NCBI GenBank assembly: GCA_964535405.1
Contig: CAZHUG010000061.1
Span: forward strand, 1 to 12,721
Length of the DNA stretch: 12,721 bases
From: Scatomorpha sp964535405
GTDB taxonomy: Bacteria; Bacillota; Clostridia; Oscillospirales; Oscillospiraceae
Reading direction: 5' to 3'
The notes below the pieces were generated by a model that was not told where the DNA came from, ran no database searches, and worked only from the letters and a program-made list of their open reading frames with translations. Each line of letters opens with the position of its first letter. Positions within the stretch are counted from its first letter, which is position 1. The position numbers were made by a program, and so were the translations under genes. This document shows, piece by piece, positions 1-7,717 of the stretch.

Positions 1-950
1 CTGTCGTCTATGCGCTTCCACTCAGAAAAGCTGTATTTCCCTCTGAGCCTGTCCAACTCCTCATCGGGAGCAATAGGAAATTGCTGGTTTGTGGGCGAGT
101 CGTAGAGTAGCGGCCAGCCCTTGCGCTCAAAGGCGCGGCGCAGGCGGTTTGCGAGCATAACCTCACGCGCCGCGGTGTCCTCATACAAACCGTTTTGCAT
201 CAGTGTGTCAAATTGCAGCCCCAAAATTCGGCCCTTGGCAAACATACCGCCGCGTTGCTTTATTATGTATCGGAAATCGCGCTTAAGATCCTCGTTTGTT
301 ATGACCACAGCCTCGCCAAACAGCGCGCCGAGCTTCGTTCCGCCGATGTAAAACACATCGCAGAGCTCCGCCAGATCCGGCAGAAAAATATCCGCCCCCG
401 GGCATACGAGCGCGGTGCCGAGCCTCGCCCCGTCGACGAAGAGGAGAAGCCCGCGATCTCTGCATACTGCGCTGATAGCCAAAAGCTCATCCTTAAAATA
501 GATTGTGCCGTTCTCGGTCGGCTGTGAGAGATAAACCATGGCGGGCTGAGCCATGTGCTCGTGGCTCACGTCTGCCCAATGCTCGTAGACAAGCTCTTTA
601 ATCTGCTGAGCACTTATCTTCCCGTCCTGGCTCGGCAGTGTGAGAATCTTGTGACCGCTGGCCTCGATGGCGCCGGTTTCGTGCATAGAAATGTGGCCCG
701 TTTCAGCCGCAATGACGGCCTGATGCGGGCGCAGGGCGGCAGCAATAATGGTCAGATTTGCCTGTGTGCCGCCGACCAGAAAGTGCACCGCCGCGTCCGG
801 CGCTATGCACAGCTCTTTTATCCTGGCTGCGGCAGAGGCGCAATAAGCGTCCTCGCCATAGCCGGGGGTTTGCTCGGTATTGGTCTCGGCGAGGCGCTGC
901 AGGATTTCCGGCAGCGCACCCTCCAAATAATCGCTTTCAAACCTTATCAT
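1..950 (-). CDS. ltaE: Low-specificity L-threonine aldolase, C-terminus cut by window edge
   Basis: This is a PLP-dependent enzyme of the threonine aldolase (Gly1/LtaE, beta-eliminating lyase) family, which cleaves L-threonine or L-allo-threonine to glycine and acetaldehyde in the cytoplasm. My translation begins MIRFESDYLEGALPEIL and stays open for 316 residues to the window edge. The family is about 340 residues, so some 20-30 are missing. Visible landmarks are YGEDAYC near residue 33, GGTQAN near 65, ETGHISMHETGA with the cofactor-stacking His at 86, FVDGARL with Asp173 and Arg176, and YIGGTKLGALFG with the Schiff-base Lys at 206. The ATG lies five bases after the clpE stop, and an AAAGG ribosome site sits inside the clpE end. 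It is therefore almost certainly co-transcribed with clpE. The family is secure, but the gene symbol is a family-level label and true substrate preference is not visible. Confidence 0.88.
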   Translation of the reverse strand, partial: MIRFESDYLEGALPEILQRLAETNTEQTPGYGEDAYCASAAARIKELCIAPDAAVHFLVGGTQANLTIIAAALRPHQAVIAAETGHISMHETGAIEASGHKILTLPSQDGKISAQQIKELVYEHWADVSHEHMAQPAMVYLSQPTENGTIYFKDELLAISAVCRDRGLLLFVDGARLGTALVCPGADIFLPDLAELCDVFYIGGTKLGALFGEAVVITNEDLKRDFRYIIKQRGGMFAKGRILGLQFDTLMQNGLYEDTAAREVMLANRLRRAFERKGWPLLYDSPTNQQFPIAPDEELDRLRGKYSFSEWKRIDD

Positions 951-955
951 ATCTT

Positions 956-3280
956 TTAGTTCGCCTTTACCTGTATTTCTTCATTGTCGCAGGTTAGATC
1001 AATTGACTTGATTTTGAGATGGCGCAAATCAACTATGACAGAAGCGATAGAGTCCTCAACATCCTTCTGGATAGTTCGGCGGAGATTGCGAGCGCCATAG
1101 GTCTGGCTGTAGCTTTTCTTAACCAGATAGTTGATTACGGAAGTGTCCCATGTGAGAATCATGGATTTCTCCCGCATGAGATCGCGTACCTCGTCAAGCA
1201 TGAGTACGGCGATGCTGCGGAAATTGTCCTCAGTCAGCTTGTTGAAGGAGATGATTTCATCCACGCGGTTAATAAACTCAGGGCGCAAGAAATCGTTAAG
1301 AGCCTTGATTGCTCTGTCCTTATCCTTATCGGAGCTGCTGCCCACGAAGCCGACGGAGCCGCTTTTGTTGTGGCTTCCGGCGTTGGTGGTCATGATGACG
1401 ACGGTGTTTTCAAAGTTAATGGTGCGTCCCTGCGCGTCTGTGATGCGGCCATCGTCAAGAATTTGCAGGAGGATGTTCATGACATCCGGATGCGCCTTCT
1501 CGATTTCGTCGAACAGTACGACAGAGTACGGCTTACGGCGGATCTTCTCGGTGAGCTGTCCGGCCTCGTCATAGCCGACATAGCCCGGAGGCGAGCCGAT
1601 GAGTCTGGACACGGAAAACTTCTCCATGAACTCGGACATGTCGAGCCTGATGAGACTCTCGGGTGAATCGAAGAGGTCGGCTGCGAGCTGCTTTACAAGC
1701 TCGGTTTTACCGACTCCCGTTCCTCCGACAAAGATAAACGATACGGGTTTGCGCTTTGCCTGCAATCCGACGCGGCTGCGCCTGATTGCGGCACAGACGG
1801 AAGCGATGGCTTCGTCCTGACCGACAATATGCTCCTTGAGCCGGTCGCCAAGCTTTGCCAGCCGGTCAAACTCGTCTTCAGTTATACTCTTGGCGGGTAT
1901 TTTCGTCCACAGCTCAATTACGCGGGCAAGATTGTCGCGAGTCAGTGCCGGTGGGTTGGCCTGAAGGACCATGACCTCGTCTGTGAGCTGCATTACGGTG
2001 CTTCGGATGGCAGCCAGGCGTTCATAATGCTCGTTTTCGGTGTCTGCCAGCAGAAGATCGCGCTCCTTGTTGAGATCGGCGATGTCCTTGCGCGCCTCTT
2101 CAAGACGGATGATTGATTTATCCTTGAGGTTTACATCCGAGCAGGCCTCGTCAATGAGGTCTATCGCCTTATCGGGCAGATAGCGGTCTGTTATATAGCG
2201 CTCGCTCATGATCACGGCCTCTCGGCACATCTCGGATGAGATGCTGACCTTGTGGCATTCCTCGTAGTAGTGCGCTATGCCCTCCAGTATCTTGACGCTG
2301 TCATCGATAGAAGGTTCCGCAACGGTTACGGGCTGGAAGCGGCGCTCAAGCGCTGCGTCCTTTTCGATGTGCTTGCGGTACTCGGTAAAGGTGGTCGCAC
2401 CGATGACCTGAATTTCACCGCGGGACAGGGCGGGCTTTAAGATATTCGCGGCGTTCATGCTGCCCTCTGCATCGCCTGCGCCGACAAGATTGTGAACCTC
2501 GTCAATGACCAGAATAATGTTGCCGGTCTTGCGAATTTCCTCAATCAGTCCCTTCATGCGTGACTCAAACTGTCCCCTGAACTGGGTTCCGGCGACGAGC
2601 GCGGTGAGGTCGAGAAGATAGACCTCTTTCTCGCGCAGCTTATATGGCACACCGCCCGTGGCTATGCGCTGGGCAAGACCCTCGGCGATGGCTGTTTTAC
2701 CGACGCCGGGCTCGCCTATGAGACAGGGGTTGTTTTTCTGGCGGCGGTTCAGGATCTGAATGACACGCTCCAGCTCCTCTTCACGGCCGATCATAGAGTC
2801 AAGCTTTCCCTCGCGGGCGCGGTCAGTGAGATTGATGCAGTAATTATCAAGAAATTTCTTCTTGCCGCCGCGCGGAGGCTGGGCCTGTTGACCGGGCTGT
2901 CCCTCGCGTCCGGGGCTTTTGGGCAAAGCCGGCGGATTTTCGTCGTCCGACCTCTGGGCCTGCTGACCCTGCGCGCCCAAAAGGCGGTTCAGGAAGGGGA
3001 AGGTGGCGGTTTTGCCGTCATCATCCGTGTCGGACTCACTATTTTCAATGTCCATCAGACCGTCGGCATTGCTGAGAGCATCCATCATCTCGCTGGTGAG
3101 GCCGTCCAGCTCCTCGTCGGTCAAACCCATCTTGTTTATCACGTCGTCAACGGGCTTTATGTGCAGCTCACGGGCGCACTTAAGGCACAGCCCTTCGTTT
3201 TTCGATTGGCCGCCTTCAAGTCTTGTTATAAAAATTATTGCTACATTCTTGTGGCAGCGAGAGCAAATGGCAGGTTGCAT
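956..3280 (-). CDS. clpE: ClpE-type ATP-dependent Clp protease ATP-binding subunit
   Basis: This is a 774-residue Hsp100/Clp AAA+ unfoldase that would feed proteins to ClpP. An N-terminal zinc finger has Cys6, Cys9, Cys32 and Cys35. This CX2C-X22-CX2C spacing is the hallmark of ClpE, whereas ClpC and ClpB start with Clp_N repeats. An acidic stretch and a Q/P/G-rich linker (about 80-142) lead to AAA domain 1: Walker A GEPGVGKT at 189-196, Walker B ending DE at 260-261, and an ALERRF arginine-finger region near 310. A short coiled-coil middle segment (about 390-440) follows. AAA domain 2 has Walker A GGTGVGKT at 519-526, Walker B VVLFDE at 587-592, and a VGF loop at 643-645 of the kind that docks on ClpP. 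The ATG at 3280 has an AAGGAGAA site 5 bases upstream. At 774 residues it is somewhat longer than Bacillus ClpE (about 700), partly because of the linker. A CIRCE operator overlaps its promoter. ClpC is the main alternative label, but the zinc finger argues against it. Confidence 0.92.
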   Translation of the reverse strand: MQPAICSRCHKNVAIIFITRLEGGQSKNEGLCLKCARELHIKPVDDVINKMGLTDEELDGLTSEMMDALSNADGLMDIENSESDTDDDGKTATFPFLNRLLGAQGQQAQRSDDENPPALPKSPGREGQPGQQAQPPRGGKKKFLDNYCINLTDRAREGKLDSMIGREEELERVIQILNRRQKNNPCLIGEPGVGKTAIAEGLAQRIATGGVPYKLREKEVYLLDLTALVAGTQFRGQFESRMKGLIEEIRKTGNIILVIDEVHNLVGAGDAEGSMNAANILKPALSRGEIQVIGATTFTEYRKHIEKDAALERRFQPVTVAEPSIDDSVKILEGIAHYYEECHKVSISSEMCREAVIMSERYITDRYLPDKAIDLIDEACSDVNLKDKSIIRLEEARKDIADLNKERDLLLADTENEHYERLAAIRSTVMQLTDEVMVLQANPPALTRDNLARVIELWTKIPAKSITEDEFDRLAKLGDRLKEHIVGQDEAIASVCAAIRRSRVGLQAKRKPVSFIFVGGTGVGKTELVKQLAADLFDSPESLIRLDMSEFMEKFSVSRLIGSPPGYVGYDEAGQLTEKIRRKPYSVVLFDEIEKAHPDVMNILLQILDDGRITDAQGRTINFENTVVIMTTNAGSHNKSGSVGFVGSSSDKDKDRAIKALNDFLRPEFINRVDEIISFNKLTEDNFRSIAVLMLDEVRDLMREKSMILTWDTSVINYLVKKSYSQTYGARNLRRTIQKDVEDSIASVIVDLRHLKIKSIDLTCDNEEIQVKAN

Positions 3281-3285
3281 AGCAG

Positions 3286-3293
3286 TTCTCCTT
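3286..3293 (-). promoter_or_regulatory. Ribosome binding site of clpE
   Basis: AAGGAGAA on the minus strand sits 5 bases before the ATG at 3280 and fixes the clpE start, which brings the zinc-finger cysteines into the protein. Confidence 0.8.
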
Positions 3294-3323
3294 AAAATAT
3301 ATAGACATTTCCGCGTAGGGAAA

Positions 3324-3360
3324 ATAAATTAGCACTCAGTATGTTCGAGTGCTAATTTAT
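3324..3360 (-). promoter_or_regulatory. CIRCE element (HrcA operator) for clpE
   Basis: The core TTAGCACTC-N9-GAGTGCTAA at 3329-3355 matches the CIRCE consensus at every position, with the standard nine-base spacer. The inverted repeat continues perfectly outward with ATAAA on one side and TTTAT on the other, giving 14-base arms across 3324-3360. It covers the -10 region and likely start site of the clpE promoter. CIRCE is the operator of the heat-shock repressor HrcA, usually found before groESL and dnaK operons. Here the next gene is clpE, so HrcA repression relieved by heat or protein damage is the inferred control. Confidence 0.96.
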
Positions 3361-3382
3361 CACCAACTGCGTCGCTTGTCAA
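3354..3382 (-). promoter_or_regulatory. clpE: SigA-type promoter of the clpE-threonine aldolase operon
   Basis: A perfect -35 TTGACA lies at 3377-3382. After a 17-base spacer, a -10 TAAATT (4 of 6 consensus bases) lies at 3354-3359. The -10 falls inside one arm of the CIRCE repeat, so bound HrcA would block RNA polymerase. Transcription would start near 3347, leaving a leader of about 65 bases before the clpE ATG. Confidence 0.75.
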
Positions 3383-3470
3383 CACTGCAGGAGCGGAATT
3401 GACACTTTGTTCATAAAACCGGCACTAATCGACGGCCCTTAATAAGGTAAAAATTACAGCCAGGCATGAA

Positions 3471-4187
3471 TCAGATTCCAACGCCCATTGTGATGAAATC
3501 GATGGCAATGAAAAAGCGTCCCAAAAGCGTGCTTGAAAGCGTATCCTTTCCGATGATGAGCCCGAGGAAGCGCAGCGCCCAGCATATGAGCACACAGAAG
3601 GTGATGCCGGTGATAAGACCCATGACAGCTCCGCCAGCGTCGTTTAGTATATCCATGTTGGGGATTCGGAATGACAGGTTTGGCATATTACCAATAGCTA
3701 CTAATGCAATTAGAAAAATCATGAAAAGCAGGACAACTCCGGCAACGTAGGTCAGTCTTGCGCAGAGAACCTCGATAATGGACTCCTCAACACTCATAGC
3801 CTGTGCAACGGAGTATTCTTCAGCTTCGCTTGCCATCTGCTCAGCCGCATTTTTGTAGATTCCCACGGAACGATAGCTGATCACGCAGAACTCATGCCGC
3901 AGAGCGGGATCCTCGGCGAGGATATCCTCAACAGACAGCTGCGTGTCGGAAATGCCCATTTCCTCCAGGACGTTATCTCGCATTTGACCTTCGACATAGC
4001 CGCTGATAAACGGACGGATGACGGGGATGACCTCATAGGAGAATGCGGTGGACACCAAGCAAGCGCCGTATAGAGAGACAATAATCGCGATCATACCGCC
4101 TATGCCCATTACGAGACCTTTTTTATATCCAGCCCACACACATGATATTATTATGGCAAGGAGAACCAGATCTATAACTGTTTTCAT
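3471..4187 (-). CDS. CvpA-like integral membrane protein
   Basis: This 238-residue membrane protein resembles the CvpA (colicin V production) family. Two hydrophobic segments at the N-terminus (about 3-20 and 25-48) flank the WAGYKKGLVMGIGG turn, which is typical of CvpA-family starts. A soluble loop of about 90 residues rich in acidic residues follows (about 55-140). Two more hydrophobic segments lie at about 146-166 and 186-212, with a GG-x5-G-x2-TG pattern near 185-194 before the last helix. The biochemical role of the family is unclear; in enterobacteria it is linked to colicin V export and envelope stress. The ATG at 4187 has a strong AAGGAGGA site at 4196-4203. It is the last gene of the methyltransferase-ecf-truA operon, 21 bases after the preceding stop. 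The large central loop makes it longer than minimal CvpA proteins of about 160-180 residues. Confidence 0.72.
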   Translation of the reverse strand: MKTVIDLVLLAIIISCVWAGYKKGLVMGIGGMIAIIVSLYGACLVSTAFSYEVIPVIRPFISGYVEGQMRDNVLEEMGISDTQLSVEDILAEDPALRHEFCVISYRSVGIYKNAAEQMASEAEEYSVAQAMSVEESIIEVLCARLTYVAGVVLLFMIFLIALVAIGNMPNLSFRIPNMDILNDAGGAVMGLITGITFCVLICWALRFLGLIIGKDTLSSTLLGRFFIAIDFITMGVGI

Positions 4188-4208
4188 ATTTATTTTCCTC
4201 CTTGGTTG

Positions 4209-5282
4209 TCACAGAATGGGTCTGGCCCAATTTAAGTATATGACGAGTAAGTCGCCTCTTTGCCTGAGAAATAAATCTCTTGCATTTTGAACCTCGCAGC
4301 TATCCTTGGGCTTGAGGCTTTCTGAATATATTCTGACCGAGTCCGCGAGCAGTGCCGCGACCCGTGCGTCGTTTGCGTCCAGAGCCAAAAGCTCGCCTTC
4401 AAGCTCTGCCGAGCCGAGCTCGTTTCCCTTGCTGCCCAGCGTTACAAGACGGGCAGCAGAACCCGATATGTACTCCGTGAGGGCCAGTACGACAAAGTCG
4501 CTGCCAAAATCGTAGTCCGCAAGGTAGAGCCCGCCAAAGTCATAGGAGGCGGCCTCGGCTCCGACAGAGTCGAGAAAAACTGCGCGGCCACTGCCGAGGG
4601 CACAGACCGTGCTGTTATTCAGCCAGCAAATATCATGCAGCAGTTCATCCTGCGCTGTATATGCACCTTGCTCATCCTCGCTGTCAAGCCTGAAAAAACG
4701 CAGTTGAGCGCCGCTGTCCGAGGCTGTCAGTATGGCAAGATTTTTGCAGTCGGGGCTCAGCTGCGCGGTGAGCGGATATCCGCTACCGGCATACCAGGCG
4801 TACACAGCAGTCAGGCTGTCATCGTAAACCGTGACGAGCCCCTTCTGACCCGGTTCCTGGGTGGTTACACTAAGCCAGCCCGAGTCATTGGCTCTCACAG
4901 AAATGAGTTTGTGAGTGAGCTCAATCTGCTCGACGGCATCGTTTTTTGCGATGCGCAGTTCCGTTCCGCCGACGTCCCAGGCGGCGATAAGTCCGTCCGA
5001 GCATGCCAGTGCTGGCACCTGCATGGAAAACAATTCCTGCAGTAAAATGTCGCCGTCAGTCGAATATATTGTCAATCCTGTTGACGAGGCGGAGGCCAAA
5101 GTGTTCCCGGACATGGCGAGAACGCCGCCGGAACCGGCGTCAAGGCTCCATTCTTTGCCCTTTTTGCCGCCTGCGTCCGGATCTACTCTCAAAAGAAAGG
5201 CCGCCACGGCTATGACGATTATCATTATTGCGGCACCCAGCATAAGTGCGCGCCGGGTTTTGAGTTTTGGGCTTATTTTCAT
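4209..5282 (-). CDS. Membrane-anchored beta-propeller-like protein (DUF5711-like)
   Basis: This 357-residue protein has a basic N-terminus (MKISPKLKTRR), a single hydrophobic segment at about 12-31 and no lipobox cysteine, so it is probably anchored with its C-terminal part outside the membrane. The rest consists of repeated short hydrophobic strands alternating with Gly/Asp turns, such as GVLAMSGNTLASASSTGLTIYSTDGDIL, shortened here to its pattern: strand, turn, strand of about 40 residues. That is the texture of a WD40/PQQ-like propeller. The layout fits the DUF5711 family of clostridia as I remember it, but I could not check this. No catalytic motif is visible. The start is four bases after the truA stop, with an AGAGGT site overlapping the truA end. 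A CvpA-like gene follows, suggesting that the two act together at the envelope; this is inference from position only. Confidence 0.6.
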   Translation of the reverse strand: MKISPKLKTRRALMLGAAIMIIVIAVAAFLLRVDPDAGGKKGKEWSLDAGSGGVLAMSGNTLASASSTGLTIYSTDGDILLQELFSMQVPALACSDGLIAAWDVGGTELRIAKNDAVEQIELTHKLISVRANDSGWLSVTTQEPGQKGLVTVYDDSLTAVYAWYAGSGYPLTAQLSPDCKNLAILTASDSGAQLRFFRLDSEDEQGAYTAQDELLHDICWLNNSTVCALGSGRAVFLDSVGAEAASYDFGGLYLADYDFGSDFVVLALTEYISGSAARLVTLGSKGNELGSAELEGELLALDANDARVAALLADSVRIYSESLKPKDSCEVQNARDLFLRQRGDLLVIYLNWARPIL

Positions 5283-5286
5283 GCAC

Positions 5287-6051
5287 TTACCTCTGCATCA
5301 TTTCTCCAACCTGGCCCTCATACCAAAGCCGGTTTAAATAAAGTCCCTGCGGGGGCATGGTCGGGCCTGTGAGCCGCCTGTCACCGATTTTAAGCAGCAC
5401 CGGAATTTCCTGCGGCTCCAGCTTGCCGTGTGAGGCGTAGACCATGGTGCCGACTATGGCGCGCACCATATTATACAGAAAACCGTCCGCGCATATGTGG
5501 ATGCTGAACATATCACCGTCCTGCTCGGTTTTGCACCAATGCACGGTCCGTACGGTGGTTTTGGTCTGCGTGCCGACACTGCGAACCGCTGCGAAATCGT
5601 GCTTTCCTTCAAAGGCAAGCCCGGCAAGGCGCATGCGCTCGAAGTCGAGCGGCGCGGGGTAAAAGCAGATGCGGTGCTGCAGGAAGGGATCGCGTATGCG
5701 CGTGTTCATGATCCTGTAGACATACTCCTTCTGTATGCAGGCACTGATGGAGTTAAAATCCTCCGGGGCCTCCACCGCGTCAAACACGGCGATATCGCCC
5801 GGCAGGCGGGCGTTGACAGCCAGCGGGATGCGGTCAATGGGAATTGAGCAGTCCGTGCGGAAGTTTGCGCAGTAGCGCAGGGCGTGAACCCCGGCGTCTG
5901 TACGTCCGCAGCCGGTGACCTTAACCGCATGTCCGCAAACCTTGCTGAGCGCTTTTTCAAGAGTCTCAGCGACTGTGACCTCCGTTTTTTGAACCTGCCA
6001 GCCGTGATAGGCTGTGCCGTCATATGTCAATCTGAGTGCAATATTCTTCAT
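5287..6051 (-). CDS. truA: tRNA pseudouridine(38-40) synthase TruA
   Basis: TruA converts uridines 38, 39 and 40 of the tRNA anticodon arm to pseudouridine. The 254-residue length is normal. The catalytic motif GCGRTDAGVHA places the nucleophilic Asp at residue 52. The conserved active-site Tyr appears in KEYVYRI at 110. The C-terminal motif FLYNMVRAIVGT has Arg197, followed by the PPQGLYL region near 233-239. The ATG overlaps the ecfT stop in an ATGA arrangement, indicating translational coupling. The order ecfA1-ecfA2-ecfT-truA is a long-known arrangement in Bacillota, usually continued by rplM-rpsI, which are absent here. Confidence 0.97.
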   Translation of the reverse strand: MKNIALRLTYDGTAYHGWQVQKTEVTVAETLEKALSKVCGHAVKVTGCGRTDAGVHALRYCANFRTDCSIPIDRIPLAVNARLPGDIAVFDAVEAPEDFNSISACIQKEYVYRIMNTRIRDPFLQHRICFYPAPLDFERMRLAGLAFEGKHDFAAVRSVGTQTKTTVRTVHWCKTEQDGDMFSIHICADGFLYNMVRAIVGTMVYASHGKLEPQEIPVLLKIGDRRLTGPTMPPQGLYLNRLWYEGQVGEMMQR

Positions 6052-6854
6052 AGGCCAAAACGTTTCATGACGATGATGCCTGCCATGAGCAGGACGCCCA
6101 GGATAAGACCTGTCCAGTCGCGGGTTTCCATGTGCAGTATCTTCATGCGCGTGCGGCCTTCGCCACCGTGGTAGCAGCGGCTTTCCATAGCGATTGCGAG
6201 CTCATCCGCACGTCTGAACGCCGAGATGAAAAGCGGCACCAGGATCGGCAGCAGGGCCCTGGCCCTGTCCACCAGCTTGCCGGTTTCAAAGTCTGCGCCG
6301 CGGGCCTTCTGCGCGCTCATAATCTTGTCGGTCTCCTCGATAAGCGTGGGGATGAAGCGCAGAGCCATGCTCATCATCATACTCATCTCGTGAACGGGAA
6401 CTCTAATCTTTTTAAGCGGGTTTAGAAGAATTTCCAGTCCGTCGGTCAGCGCGATGGGGCTCGTGGTGTAGGTCAAAAGGAAGGTGCCCGTCACCAGCAT
6501 CATGATGCGCACTATCATGAAAACAGAACGCTTCAGACCTGCCGTCGTGATGGTGAAAATCCACCAGTCAACTAAAACCTTGCCGCCTGTGGTGTAAAAC
6601 AGGTTTAGAATGCCGGTCAATATTATTATAAACACAAGGGGTTTGAGTCCCTTTGTTATGGTTTTCAGACTGATTTTCGAAATTGCGATGCAAGTCACCG
6701 TAACGGCGAGCATCAGGAGATAGGACAGCCAGTCCACAGCCGTAAACAGGGCAGCGATATATACGATAACAAGAATAAGCTTCGTTCTGGGATCTAATTT
6801 GTGAATAATCGTGTCACCGGGGAAATACTGACCAAGGGTAATATCCTTCAACAT
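6048..6854 (-). CDS. ecfT: Energy-coupling factor transporter transmembrane protein EcfT
   Basis: This is the 268-residue membrane scaffold of the ECF importer, linking the EcfA1/EcfA2 ATPases to exchangeable substrate-binding S subunits. The N-terminus carries the family pattern GQYFPGDTIIHKLDPRTK (8-25). Several hydrophobic helices follow (about 27-60, 70-88, 100-130), and another lies at the C-terminus (about 248-264). The cytoplasmic coupling helices bear the two Ala-Arg-Gly-type motifs: KARGADFETG with ARG at 184-186, and MESRCYHGG with ESR at 224-226, where the usual form is closer to SRGY. The start codon overlaps the ecfA2 stop by one base (TAATG), so the two are translationally coupled. 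Confidence 0.95.
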   Translation of the reverse strand: MLKDITLGQYFPGDTIIHKLDPRTKLILVIVYIAALFTAVDWLSYLLMLAVTVTCIAISKISLKTITKGLKPLVFIIILTGILNLFYTTGGKVLVDWWIFTITTAGLKRSVFMIVRIMMLVTGTFLLTYTTSPIALTDGLEILLNPLKKIRVPVHEMSMMMSMALRFIPTLIEETDKIMSAQKARGADFETGKLVDRARALLPILVPLFISAFRRADELAIAMESRCYHGGEGRTRMKILHMETRDWTGLILGVLLMAGIIVMKRFGL

Positions 6855-7717
6855 TAAACCCCACCCCCGTTCCGAAGCGCAAGGATGGCAGAGCGCAACT
6901 GCCCGGTGGTGTAGATGGAGTCGGGCAGAGCGACACCGAGCTCGCGCAGCTTTGCGGCAATTGCGGCAGGCTGGGGAATGTCAAGACCCATTGCGACAAG
7001 CTCCTCCGCACGGGAGAATACCTCCTCAGGTGTTCCGTCCATGGCAATCGAGCCATCCTTGAAAACGATGAGCCTGTCGGATATTCGCGCGGCGTCATCC
7101 ATGCTGTGCGTGACGAGCAGAACCGTAGAGCCGCTCTGCTTTTTATAGTCAAGGATGTTTTGCAATATTCCCTGACAGCCCGCAGGGTCAAGACCGGCTG
7201 TAGGCTCGTCCAGAATGAGCACCCGAGGGCGCATGGCTATTACACCCGCGATGGCGACACGGCGCTTCTGACCACCGGACAGCTCCAGCGGCGAGCGCTC
7301 AAACAGCTCCTCGGAAACACCGACAAACTGCGCGGCCTCGCGAACACGTTCGTCAATTTCGTCCTTGGAGAGTTTCATGTTTTTTGGCCCGAAGGCGATA
7401 TCCTTATACACGGTCTCTTCAAAGAGTTGATATTCAGGGTATTGGAATACCAGCCCGACCTTGAAGCGCACATCGCGCGTCGCAACCTTTGTGGCAAAAA
7501 TATCCTCGCCATCACAGAAAACGCAGCCGGAGCTGGGCCTTAAAAGCCCGTTCAGGTGCTGGATGAAGGTCGATTTGCCCGAGCCGGTGTGTCCGATCAC
7601 GGCAAGGAGCTTGCCTTGCTCTATTTCAAGCGAGATGTCCTGTATGGCGGTTTTTTCAAAAGGCGTATCCTGACTGTATATGTGTGTCAGGGCCTCGGTT
7701 TTAAGAATAGTGGTCAT
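6854..7717 (-). CDS. ecfA2: Energy-coupling factor transporter ATP-binding protein EcfA2
   Basis: This is the second ATPase subunit of the ECF module, 287 residues. Landmarks are Walker A GHTGSGKST at 42-50, a Q-loop FQYPEYQLFE near 91-100, signature LSGGQ at 146-150, Walker B VLILDEP from 166, D-loop GLDPAG and switch His204 in VTHSMDD. The FQYPEYQLF form and the position after EcfA1 mark it as EcfA2 (CbiO2). The start chosen is the ATG at 7717, giving MTTILKTEAL, because GGAGG sits 10 bases upstream and homologues begin at this point. Reading from the in-frame ATG at 7750 would add 11 unlikely residues. The start overlaps the ecfA1 stop by four bases (ATGA). Confidence 0.95.
   Translation of the reverse strand: MTTILKTEALTHIYSQDTPFEKTAIQDISLEIEQGKLLAVIGHTGSGKSTFIQHLNGLLRPSSGCVFCDGEDIFATKVATRDVRFKVGLVFQYPEYQLFEETVYKDIAFGPKNMKLSKDEIDERVREAAQFVGVSEELFERSPLELSGGQKRRVAIAGVIAMRPRVLILDEPTAGLDPAGCQGILQNILDYKKQSGSTVLLVTHSMDDAARISDRLIVFKDGSIAMDGTPEEVFSRAEELVAMGLDIPQPAAIAAKLRELGVALPDSIYTTGQLRSAILALRNGGGV

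Noticed and set aside
1019..1666. Plus-strand open frame of 215 codons
   Set aside because: It lies entirely opposite clpE, its protein has no recognisable pattern, and it mirrors codon bias of the real gene on the other strand.
3437..3447. Palindrome CCTTAATAAGG near the cvpA end, considered as terminator or operator
   Set aside because: It is only five base pairs with no loop and no T-tract on the coding strand, and it lies away from the promoter; probably chance.
3281..3470. CtsR heptad repeat upstream of clpE
   Set aside because: No tandem AGGTCAAA-like heptads were found on either strand; only the CIRCE is present.
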